A stretch of 64,000 nucleotides of DNA from positions 131,227,197 to 131,291,196 of the forward strand of contig NC_086173.1 of assembly GCF_023053635.1 (NCBI RefSeq), in the 5' to 3' direction. Of the stretch, positions 1-9,335 are shown piece after piece. The notes under the pieces are model-generated. The model ran no database searches. It saw only the letters and a program-made list of their open reading frames with translations, and was not told the DNA's origin. Each line of letters begins with the position of its first letter. Position 1 is the first letter of the stretch. The DNA comes from Elgaria multicarinata webbii (Eukaryota; Chordata; Lepidosauria; Squamata; Anguidae). The translations under genes were made by a program, and so were the position numbers.

Positions 1-128
1 GGAGGGCTCTATCCTGGGGCAAGGGAGGGATGATCCCTCCCTGATCCCGGAATCCCCTGTGCATCATCTGGACACACAAGGACTATCCGAGGGATCACCC
101 TGGGATAAAGCCTGGTCTAGCTAAGGCC
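1..128. repeat. Right end of a palindromic DNA transposon (MITE), cut by the window edge
   Basis: Ends in CCTGGTCTAGCTAAGGCC, matching the right terminus of the complete copy at 29472-29612 (CTTAGGTCTAGCTGTGGCC). The left end is outside the window. Confidence 0.6.
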
Positions 129-686
129 GTAGTTTAGCTTCTCTGTAATCCTGTGAGGTTCATAATTAATTGTGGATTTGAATCTGGACTTCCCACCCTC
201 AGCCAATCCCAGCATTCCATGAACCATTCTGTGTCTCTCCAACACTCTTTACCTTTGCTTCATCCCTGGGTAAACACAACAGCTACCAGACAGCAGGGAT
301 TATGGGGGGAAACTTGTCGGGCAGAGGTTACAGTATCCAGGCAGATGAAGTCCCCTACTATAGGATATAGAGTTGCCACCCCTTTTTCTAACATTTGGGG
401 TAAAGGTGTCCAAGAACGGATGGGGAAATTGTGTCAGTACCTACACTAAGGTGCAAGTGTACTACATGACTGACAAGCATCCAAGTGAAACCAAGCCCTC
501 AAACATGCTTTGGTTTATTTAAACATATTTAGCAAACTCAAAAACATATTTAACAGATCCAACTAAACTTCTGGCTCTTTCGCTCTGCCTCTGTGCATTC
601 AAATTTTAAGAAATTACTGTTTATATGGTCCAAATTACACAATATGTTAAATACATGATATCATTTAATGCATATAGGGTTATTTT
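129..686. other. Intergenic, nothing recognised
   Basis: AT-rich unique-looking DNA downstream of PPP4R2. I see no gene, splice-consistent exon or repeat in it. Confidence 0.4.
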
Positions 687-1376
687 TAGGGGATCCTCTT
701 CGCGCCGCTCCGCCCGTCTCCCGCTCTGCTCCGCGGAGCGAGATCCGGCTTCGCCGCCGTCACTATATCGGCGGCGGTGCCAGAGAAACCACCCACCTAC
801 CCTGCCCCCTTACCGTCTTCCGTCGCGGGATTCAATTGAGGCCCCGGTTGAAGCCGGAAGAGGCCTTGGCCTTCACTTCCAGCTTCAACCGGGACCTCAA
901 TTGAAGCCGGCGACGGAGGAAGGTAAGCTTCCCTCCTCCCTTACCTGGCGCCGGCGCTGCTGCATGGATGGCGGCACCAGGTAGGCCAGACCCCTGCCCC
1001 TGCCCCGCCCCCTTACCTTCCTCCATCGCGGGCTTCAATTGAGGCCCCGGTTGAAGCTGGAAGAGGCCTCGGCCTTCACTTCTGGCTTCAACCGGGGCCT
1101 CAATTGAAGCCCGCGACGGAGGAAGGTAAGCGTCCCTCCTCCCTGCTCCCTTACCTGGTGCTGCCGCCGCCGCCGCCACATGGATGGCGGCGCCGGCAGC
1201 GCCAGATTAGTCCCCCTCCCCCCCACTTACCTTCAGGCGAAGCTCCGGATTGAGGCGATCCTCTTCGCCTCGATCCGCCGGCCCCCCAATCCTCTTCGCC
1301 TCCGCCTTAAGGGTAGGCGAAGCCCCCCGCTCCGCTCCTGCTTCTCCGGTTCGAGGAGAAGCGGAGCACATCCCTA
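687..1376. mobile_element. GC-rich non-autonomous hAT-like element, 690 bp, with intact 8-bp target duplication
   Basis: Flanked by perfect direct repeats GTTATTTT (679-686 and 1377-1384). Ends are TAGGGGAT... and ...ATCCCTA, the short terminal inverted repeat expected of hAT elements. The body is very GC- and CpG-rich, with a ~100-bp inverted-repeat unit present twice (about 822-922 and 1014-1126; arms pair through TTCAATTGAGGCCCCGGTTG and its complement). Poly-GCC runs explain several overlapping open frames on both strands, which are not genes. The right 150 bp, read on the minus strand, starts TAGGGATGTGC and resembles elements at 35277 and 36728. Confidence 0.75.
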
Positions 1377-1570
1377 GTTATTTTCTCTCTCTTTTAAATA
1401 ACATTTGAACTAAATTATGTCCAACCCTAGTTCTTATTTTATATATTTATATCCTGCCCCAGACATGTACTTTTAGGGCAGCTTGCAACAGCAAATATCA
1501 GGCTTTAAAAAAAAAAGTCATAGGAATGGTAAATCCTGGATAAATAAAAAAGTCTTTGCCCAGGATCAGC

Positions 1571-1678
1571 AACATAAGAACATAAGAAGAGCCATGTTGG
1601 ATCAGACCGAGGGTCCATCTAGTCCAGCACTCTGTTCGCACAGTGGCCAACCAACAGTTCCAGCAACATGCCCCGATT
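1571..1678 (-). repeat. CR1-like 3' end
   Basis: Reverse complement of a common squamate repeat: AACATAAGAACATAAGAAGA, then ATCAGACC, CCATCTAGTCCAGCA and CAGTGGCCAACCA. The repeated CATAAGAA octamer is the CR1-type 3' terminus. Further copies are at 30281-30419 (plus) and 26169-26205 (minus). Confidence 0.65.
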
Positions 1679-2235
1679 AGCGTAGCGGCTTGTTCTGCGC
1701 TGACTCCAGCTCCTTCGTTCTTGATTATTGCACCTATATACCAGTTTGCCTTCCTATCTAGAGATACAAAGAAGCAAATACAGAAACAAACAAAAAATCA
1801 TGAACATCAATTTAGCTGATATGGATTTATTATTTTTAAGCTCCAGCATACAAGCACAATTTTCAAACCCGGATGAACTGATTCAATACAATCATCTGGA
1901 AATCATGTTGAAAGAAAAGTATCTTTACTCTCAGGCATCACACCCCAAGAAGAAAGAGCAGGTAGCAAGCAGGGAATTGCCCAAAGATCTGGATGTAATA
2001 GGTAAAGGGATTCATAAAGGAGGTAACACTCCATGCAATATACTGGGCGCAGGATACGTAGACATTTAATCCAGTTTCTAGAGTTGCACAAGAAACTAGC
2101 CAGCAACCACTAATACAAATGTTAGGCACTGCATGAGTTAGGCTGCTACATTTTGCAGTGGCTGGAATTTATAAAACTTATATATAGTTCCATCTTGGGA
2201 CCAAAACAGACATTACTTTAAATGTGTGTCTAGCA

Positions 2236-2372
2236 CAGGGATAGGGGATGTGTGGCCCTCCAGATGTTGTTGCACAGCAATTCCCATCAGCCCTAGCTAG
2301 CACTGCCAATGAGTAATGGCTGATAGGAGTTGGAAGTCCAACATCTGGAGGAGTGCATGTTCCCCATCTCTG
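2236..2372. mobile_element. Foldback hAT-like MITE with perfect 8-bp target duplication
   Basis: Terminal inverted repeats CAGGGATAGGGGA and TCCCCATCTCTG, inner arms CCCTCCAGATGTTGTTG and CCAACATCTGGAG, flanked by GTCTAGCA on both sides (2228-2235, 2373-2380). The best preserved copy of a family seen also at 14065, 18787, 19048, 27419 and 36551. Confidence 0.8.
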
Positions 2373-2464
2373 GTCTAGCAGTTATGTCCTCTGGATCTTA
2401 AACACACACACACACACTTTGGTCCCAATCATGATGGGACCGCTGCACCTACTGTAGAGTAAAA

Positions 2465-2900
2465 TTGAAAATAATTATCATCAACTTTATTACGGACACC
2501 GACCAGACATTACACATGTACAAGAGTAGGGCAAAATTACATACAGATTTGAAAAGTATGCAGCAGAATCAATTCTGGAGAGACCTTATTCTCACAGCAT
2601 TCAAAAAGAATTCTGCAAATGCCTCGATTGCGTCTCTGTCCTCTGTGGCCCTGAAGTAATGAAGAAGTGCATTAATTTCTAAACTGGTGTCAAATAATAA
2701 TATCTCTCTAATCTTTGTATAGAAACAACAGAGTAAAACGTGGACAACCGATTCAATTTCATTGCTTCCACATGGGTACAAGCGATCATGAAAAGTAATT
2801 TTCTAAAACCTCCCCTGCAACAGAGTAGATGGCAGGACATTAAATCTTGCCAGTGTTAGTGCGCGCCGATATTTGGGTATATTAAGCATTGAAAAATATT
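2465..2900 (-). repeat. Degraded LINE C-terminal fragment
   Basis: The minus strand from 2781 reads YPCGSNEIESVVHVLLCC followed by FYTKIREILL, resembling the C-terminal Cys-rich motif (CxxC..E..HVL..C..Y...R) of several LINE proteins, then AFAEFFLNAVRIR, similar to the tail of such proteins. The LINE clade is not certain. Confidence 0.5.
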
Positions 2901-2984
2901 TCGCTTCTGCCATTCCGAATAATGTAGCTGCTAGACACACATTTAAAATAATGTCTGCTTTGGACCTTACGTTAAGGGCAGAAT

Positions 2985-3058
2985 CCTATGCATATTTAGA
3001 CAGCATTGGAAGTTGTAGCACTTTTGTCCATCTAAACATGTATGGGGTTACGCCCTAA
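2985..3058. repeat. Foldback element fragment
   Basis: Arms ATCCTATGCATATTTAGACAG and CTAAACATGTATGGGGTT pair imperfectly; same family as 8605-8710. Confidence 0.45.
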
Positions 3059-3059
3059 A

Positions 3060-4624
3060 AGATTTTTTAAAATAAATAAATAAATCTCAGCTGTTTCAGG
3101 CAGTGTGCTCACATTTCATGAAAAGTGAGTTTGTTCATGGAGGACAAATATACATATCTGCAAAAAAATGCATGACATTGCATACGAAATGGCACTCAAA
3201 AAGCAAATGTTCCCTTCATTTCAATATGGGAATCAATGGCAGCCATGTTGTGATGCTTTTTTTCTTTATACTGCTTTCTGAAGGAGTGCTAGTTACTTGT
3301 CCATCCCATGAAACTCTTTGTGAGATTCTTTCCTCCACCTCTCAGACTGTTTGCAGATTTTCTTTTTGTCCACAAGTATTTCACATTTGAAGGGCCTCTT
3401 CTTATCCCATTTTGTTTTCACAGCTTAGGCAACAGCTTCTTCTTCTGCTTCTTCACTTTTTTTTCTCCCCTTCCTTCCAAAATATTTTGGCTCCTTTAAT
3501 TGCCAAACATTTGCACTCAAAACTTGAATGATCCCCATGGCTCTTCTATTGTGGTTACTTTTAAGTCCCTTGAATTATGTTGTTTTGACTGATCTGTCAA
3601 GATTTCAAAACTTATTGCTGACTAAAAACATCTGCGGTACCAAAAAAGGCCAAGGCAAGGCATCTCTCTGGCTACAGGGAACCTAGTTTCCCACTAGAGG
3701 GCAAAGCAAGCCTATCTGAATTGAGCACAGACCTTTTGTATGCAACAGGTTTGAGAAACAAGGACATGAATTGATAAGGCATGTAATCTGAACCCTACTC
3801 TCACTTTGACCCTTTAGCAAAATAGTTTTTTAAAAAAATCTAGTGAAAAATCCCTATTGGATTCATTTTTATTTCTTGCGCTCTCTTTTTTTATCATATC
3901 CCAATTTTAGGGGAACGAAGGTTTAGGTAAATCAAGCTTGAATTGCTGACTTCTCCCTGTCCCATTCTTGTTTGGTTACCAAATACAAAGGGAGAAATGG
4001 TGCTTGGGAACCAAGTGTCCCTCTATTTACTTGGGATGGGCTACTGTGGGCCTCTACGCTTTGCAGATTTTGAGATCAGAAAGCTCCAATAAAAGGGTGA
4101 GCAGCTAACCAAGCAAAGTGCAGAAGAGGAGGTAGCTCCTTGGCCATTTGAGTCTTGCCTTCGGTGCCCCTCCCCCTAATCCTCTTGGCTTGACCAAAGG
4201 GCAGGAAAATCTCCACCCCTAGTGTGCAGGCTGGGGGATCTTTTGCCAGTTTGCAATCTTACTTGTAGAGAGAGAATAGTGGTGGAGAAGCAGAAGAGGG
4301 AAGAGATATGGTGTGCGAGTATAATCATGTTGGGGAAATATTGCTGAACATTTTAAGAGCATGACAGAATAGAAGAATCAACTATCTTTTAAAAACCCAC
4401 CATAAATAAAACAGTCCCCCAGTTATGAAAATTCAACACAGCACAGCTACAAATAAGACAAATATGAATTAAAATTAAACAATTCACCTGTCAAACCATA
4501 GGTTAAGATACAATAATGGAGGCAACGGAAGACAGTACACATGGCATAGTGTTCTCATCTTGATGTATTCGTAACTCATTGACTGGGTTTGGATGTTCAC
4601 GTCGGGAAAAGAAGCCACTGTGGC
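3060..4624. other. Intergenic, nothing recognised
   Basis: Mostly unique AT-rich sequence with T-rich tracts. Small open frames here show no known protein motif. Confidence 0.4.
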
Positions 4625-4885
4625 TTCTCCCCCTGCCCCCGTGAATTCCCACTATTTGCATAACCCCTGGGATGCAGCGCGGGCTGGTATGTCACCCAAA
4701 TCCCATGGATGGCACAGTAGGGGTGGCTTCCTACCCACCTTACAACCCACAACTTGCAAGGGTAGGTAGAAAACCACTCTCACCAAGTGCCGGGTTCAGA
4801 CAATGCACCAACCCATGCTGCATCATGGGGATTATGCAAATGAGTCGCATGCACAGCCCACGTGGAGGCAGGGGGAATGCCTGAA
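4625..4885. repeat. Foldback element with ~80-bp diverged arms
   Basis: The left arm (about 4630-4710, with ATTTGCATAACCCC and GATGCAGCGCGGG) pairs with the right arm (about 4785-4885, with CATGCTGCATCATGGGGATT and ATGCAAAT). Locally GC-rich. No target duplication was recognised. Confidence 0.55.
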
Positions 4886-5216
4886 CAGGCTCATTGACTT
4901 CCATCAATGACTTAGAAGCATTATTTGGAAGATTTTAAGAAATCAATTGCCTTTGATAAAGACAGAATCGCAAAACACATTAGGAAAGTGGTGCAGCTTT
5001 TTTGTTTTAGCTTTTACAGCTTCTTTTTTAAAGTTTTCCCCTCACAGGCCTTCCCTTGATCACTTTCACTGGTTTAAAAAGATGTCTCAAAGGCCTCCCA
5101 ATCCTTTATATTAAAATTCCCATCATTCTTCACCATTGGCCATACGTGCAGGTGTGGAGGGCAGTTATAGATCCATTGCATACAAAGCAGGTGCTAACCT
5201 TAGCCAAACACAATAT

Positions 5217-5312
5217 GCTAAAAAACCAGTAACGTTAAGGTAATAAATGGCTTTATAGCGACGTTTTCATATTAAAGTAAAACACAAAAAATATTTTTGA
5301 AAATATAAAGTA

Positions 5313-5361
<49 letters not shown>

Positions 5362-5470
5362 TCTTTATATTCTTTAGATACATATTTTTAAAAATATTTT
5401 TTGTATTTTACTTTAATATGAAAACTTCACAAAAAATCCATTATTACCTTAACTTTCTTGGTTTTTTAGC
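5217..5470. repeat. 254-bp palindrome with a (TA)n centre
   Basis: Begins GCTAAAAAACC and ends GGTTTTTTAGC; the arms stay complementary over roughly 100 bp each (e.g. CATATTAAAGTAAAA against TTTTACTTTAATATG). The centre is a TA run at 5320-5359. A foldback transposon is likely. Confidence 0.75.
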
Positions 5471-7539
5471 TGTTGTAGATCCAAACATCTAGAGAGCACT
5501 AGGTTGCCTGTCCTTGTACTAGATGGGCTCAAATAGTTCCCCTATTAAATATAATTGTTACTTACAAATGAGCAGGAAGGTGCTTGTCTGAGTGAGGCAT
5601 GTACATACTGCAGGGACTTCTCGTTTGAGGAGTGGAGCATGTACCAGCTTTTATCCTCTTAAGCTCTAGAGAAGTTTGAGAAGTTGCTCTACACAAGTAC
5701 AAATCCCCAGGTGTGTGACTGCACAGAGACCATGAAGAATGTAAGATATTTTAAAGTGAGGATTTGGGTGTTTGGGGAACAGATACAAATAGGGCTTTCA
5801 GGTGGTATTTTTTAATCTCTACTTTGAAAAGCTAATATTTATATTTTAAATTTTCTGCTCTCTTAAATTAGAAATGACAAATACAAATTAATCACTTTGA
5901 CATAGGCCTGTATAATTTCTATCATCAACAGAGAGAAACCTGTTCTAAAATAAGCAAAAACACAAGAAATCAAGGTGTGCTTCCAAAACCACATATTGGA
6001 AGCAATGAAGGCGATCACCATAAAAGAAATTGATTCAAACAACTTAGTACCCTCCGGATATGTAGGTCTAAGTCTCCAATTGCCCCCAGCCAGCACATCC
6101 AGTCAAGTCAGGGAAGGCTGAACTAACCTGTAGTCTGGATGTGTCCTCAGCCTTCATACACAAGAAGCTAGTCAAGAACATCACACAGGTCTGATCTCAG
6201 CCCAGAAATGTTGCAATTCGTTTGCCTTTACAGCTTGGCTGCTTTCCATAGTATGCATTTGTGATTAGGTTTATTTTAAAGTAGCACAGAAGGCAGCCAT
6301 ATCCCAACAATACACTTTGTAATTAGGGAAAGGACTTAAATCCCAGATACTTAACACATTTACTTGAAAGCAAGCCCCATTGATCTGAATAGAACTAGCT
6401 GCAAAAAAAAAAAAGCTGCTGTTTTGTGAATGGGCAATATTCAAAGACCTGCCTGTGCCAGGGTAACCCATTTTCTAGGGAAGAAATGCTCTAGGGCATG
6501 ACACTGTGCACATGCCAAATGCATCTTTCTGCAGAGAATGGGAATTCCCAATGCAGCAGAACTCATTCCAAAAATAAGTTATGACAACAACATTCTGGTC
6601 ATTGCCAGTTGGACAGCAAGAACGAATACAAGCTCCCTGAAGCTGGTTGGCTTGTATGAAGCTAGCAACTAAATTGTGCCTACAAAGCCAAATCTTATCT
6701 GTAATGCCCAAAGGCAGGCATCATACCACTCTCTCTGAAATTAAATTAGATGTCACAAAAAAAAAAAACTCAAATAACTAATACTAACTCAATGGGATTT
6801 ACTTCAGAGTAGACATATACAGAATTGCACTGAGTTAACTTTTCAAGCTCCTGCTGCCATTACATTATTACATTTACAATTCATAAATCCATTGCTCACA
6901 AGATGAGGGAAATCAGGTGTCACTGGATGTTAAAATAAACATGTCAAAAGATCACAGATGCTTAAAGAATAGGTTTATTAACAATATTTTCACAAACATT
7001 CTAAAGAAAATTTCAGAAATCTCTAAACTTAAAATTTGTTCTCATTGGCAAAATATCCCTGAAAAAGAAAGAAAGAAAGAAAAAGCAACGGAGAGGAGTA
7101 AAAGAAAAGCTGTTTTCTAGCCTTGCATTTTTGGAAATGTTTTGCTAATTCCTATGTTTTGGTTTTAGTGCTCTCCATAATCCTTATTGTACACACCCAA
7201 CCCTCCTGCTGTTGCTACAGAAAGGGAAATAATTGAGAAAAACTGTTTTTTCCCCTTATATGCAGAACAGCACTAGGAATTTTCTTTGTCTGCTCTGAAC
7301 CTGATAGACAGCACAGTTTATTATCACCTTAAAATATGCAAATTCAGCCAAATTATTCTGGAATACAAGTTGAATTCGAAGCCCACCCTTCTCCAAAATG
7401 AAGCACACAATGCAGTACAAGAATTGTTAGCATGCATTTTGGTGGTTATTTTTGTACTTCAAAGTATGCAACTTCACCTCTTAAAAAAGGGATTCCTATT
7501 GTATTTTGATTAAAATGTACTCAAACATTTTATAACATT
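5471..7539. other. Intergenic downstream of PPP4R2
   Basis: No gene seen. Short fragments resembling the squamate 'CAATCCTAT' foldback family occur near 6345-6400 and 6775-6840; a GAAA run lies at 7063-7083. Confidence 0.4.
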
Positions 7540-7543
7540 AATA

Positions 7544-7549
7544 TTTATT
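7544..7549 (-). terminator. PPP4R2: Distal poly(A) signal candidate of PPP4R2
   Basis: Canonical AATAAA on the minus strand about 1.47 kb after the stop codon. The last clear signal before the sequence changes character. Confidence 0.4.
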
Positions 7550-8604
7550 GCTTTATATGAATACTGTATTGAAAGCCCAAGCATCCAGTTTACACACAAA
7601 TTATACAATTATATACCGTTTCACAATGGCAGTGAGCACTCTTTACAATCTACAAAAATCTACTTTACAGAAATTTAAAAATTCTAAATATCAAAAAAGT
7701 ACAGTTGAAGAAACAGGTATAAATTTGGCAGCCAGTAAATGCGACTGGGAGGTTGCATCTTGAGTGTCTTTACATGTCGATGTCTGAAAAATATAATGTG
7801 AAGAATTTAAAGCAGTCGTTGTGCTTTGAGCTGGTTTTGGAAAAGAAAGTGTTAACACTGGCTGTCAAGGAGCATGTTCAAAAAATATTTACTACACTTT
7901 CAAAATGATGTACAAATTATGGTAGATTCAATGCACCCCTACAACTTCTAGCCAGCCATTAAAATAAGGTACATAACTAATTATAGTGTATGCAATGATG
8001 CAATGTCTTGTTATCAGTGTGATCGGCCTTCTTTGAAACAATTATCTAAGGCCAGAAACTGCCTCAGTTCAGAGAAATTGTCTTGTCAGGTTTGCAAACA
8101 TTCCCCCTACAAAAAGCTGAAGCTATTGTTTTGAAGTCTGTTCTCAACTTAAAAACACATTTTCTCAGGAATAAAATGAAAAGCTTTCATTCAGGCACCT
8201 CAGAAATGTATGAAAGTGTTTTATTTGAACAGATCTCTTGGAATGTATTTAACCTGGTACTTTCAACAGTGTTTGGATCTTCAGGATATCAGGTGGGCCC
8301 ACTTTTATTTGGTTTATACAGAGGTGAAAATGTTGCCTTGTGTGAAATGAACTCAGTTGCTTCCATTAGAGAAAAAAGGCATAATCTTAAGAGTGCAAAC
8401 ATAGGTTTTCTTTAGATCAGCATGTTTTCAAGTACTGTATCTAAAATGTGTAGCTTTTTTTAAAGCACACAATGCAGTTAAATGAAAATCTGGAAACCTA
8501 TTAGAAACCCTATAATTCACGTTAATGTTGAAACTGTATCCAAAAACAGAAAATAACTGCTATAGCATTCAGGGGAAATAAAGAGAGAGAGAAGCAACTA
8601 AGAG

Positions 8605-8710
8605 TGCTGTTCTATGCATGTTTAGACAGAAAAAAAGTCCTACAACTCCCAACATGACTTATTTTTGTAAGACTTTTTTCTGTGTAAACATGCATAGGAT
8701 TGCATCCTTA
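8605..8710. repeat. Foldback element in the PPP4R2 3' UTR
   Basis: CTATGCATGTTTAGACAG...AAAAGTC pairs with GACTTTTTTCTGTGTAAACATGCATAG across about 45 bp of spacer. Would form a stem in the long PPP4R2 transcript. Confidence 0.6.
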
Positions 8711-8944
8711 GTGTGGTAATCTCCAAAAAGTTGTCAAAATTATAATTACCTTCCAGTTTAAAAACTTTAATTCTAAATAAAAAAACTATACACAGACCAC
8801 TGATTTGACCATACCGAAATTTCAGCGGTAAGCAGGACCTGAAGGAGTCGGTATTTCACAGTAACAAGTACAACTCTTTCAGGATTTAACGCATTGAGAA
8901 GTTCAATTTACAGCCTGCTTCTCTTGTAAAACTAAAGGTCCACT

Positions 8945-8950
8945 TTTATT
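8945..8950 (-). terminator. PPP4R2: Proximal poly(A) signal of PPP4R2
   Basis: Canonical AATAAA on the minus strand about 75 nt after the stop codon; would give a very short 3' UTR. Confidence 0.5.
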
Positions 8951-9021
8951 ACATAAAATTATTTATACAGTGTAAAACCAGAGCCTTATGGAAAATACTG
9001 CCTCTAAGTGTATTTAAATAA

Positions 9022-9335
9022 TTAGTCTTGTTCCATAGGTTCTTCTGCAGCTTCTGTGGCTTCGTCGCTGTTTTCCATTGGGGTCTCCAATGCTGTTTCA
9101 GGAGTTTCACTAACATATGAGCCCAATTCTTCTGTGTCACTGCAGTCAGCTCTGCTACTGACAGATCCACTGTTTTCACTGTCTTCAGAAGGCAAGTCCT
9201 TCTCTGCTTGAGTCTGGTCAGATTCCTCCATCTGATTATTCTCCTCAGAAATATCTTCTTTCACAGTTAAGGATACATTGTCTTTATCTTGATCTTTTCT
9301 TTCTGGAATAATTTCTCTTGGTGTCATGAGGGATT
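9022..9335 (-). CDS. PPP4R2: PPP4R2 terminal coding exon 9
   Basis: After acceptor TTTATTCCAG the frame gives [18 protein letters not shown], a long Ser/Glu/Thr-rich tail, and the family C-terminus [13 protein letters not shown] followed by TAA. Matches the recalled mammalian C-terminus (MTSREMIPERK, EPMEQD). Confidence 0.96.

Larger units (their letters stand above)
7540..9021 (-). other. PPP4R2: PPP4R2 3' UTR (probable extent)
   Basis: Follows the stop codon. Two minus-strand AATAAA signals frame it: one at 8950-8945, only about 75 nt past the stop, and one at 7549-7544. The span is AT-rich and mostly free of mobile elements apart from one foldback copy (8605-8710), as a long 3' UTR would be. 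The distal end is inferred; no transcript evidence is available. Confidence 0.55.

Noticed and set aside
832-1226. Overlapping open frames in the GC-rich element
   Set aside because: Two minus-strand frames encode repeated Pro/Arg/Ala-rich text that mirrors the DNA repeat; no codon-level constraint visible.
8083-8415. 110-codon plus-strand open frame
   Set aside because: Antisense to the probable PPP4R2 3' UTR, no domain recognised.
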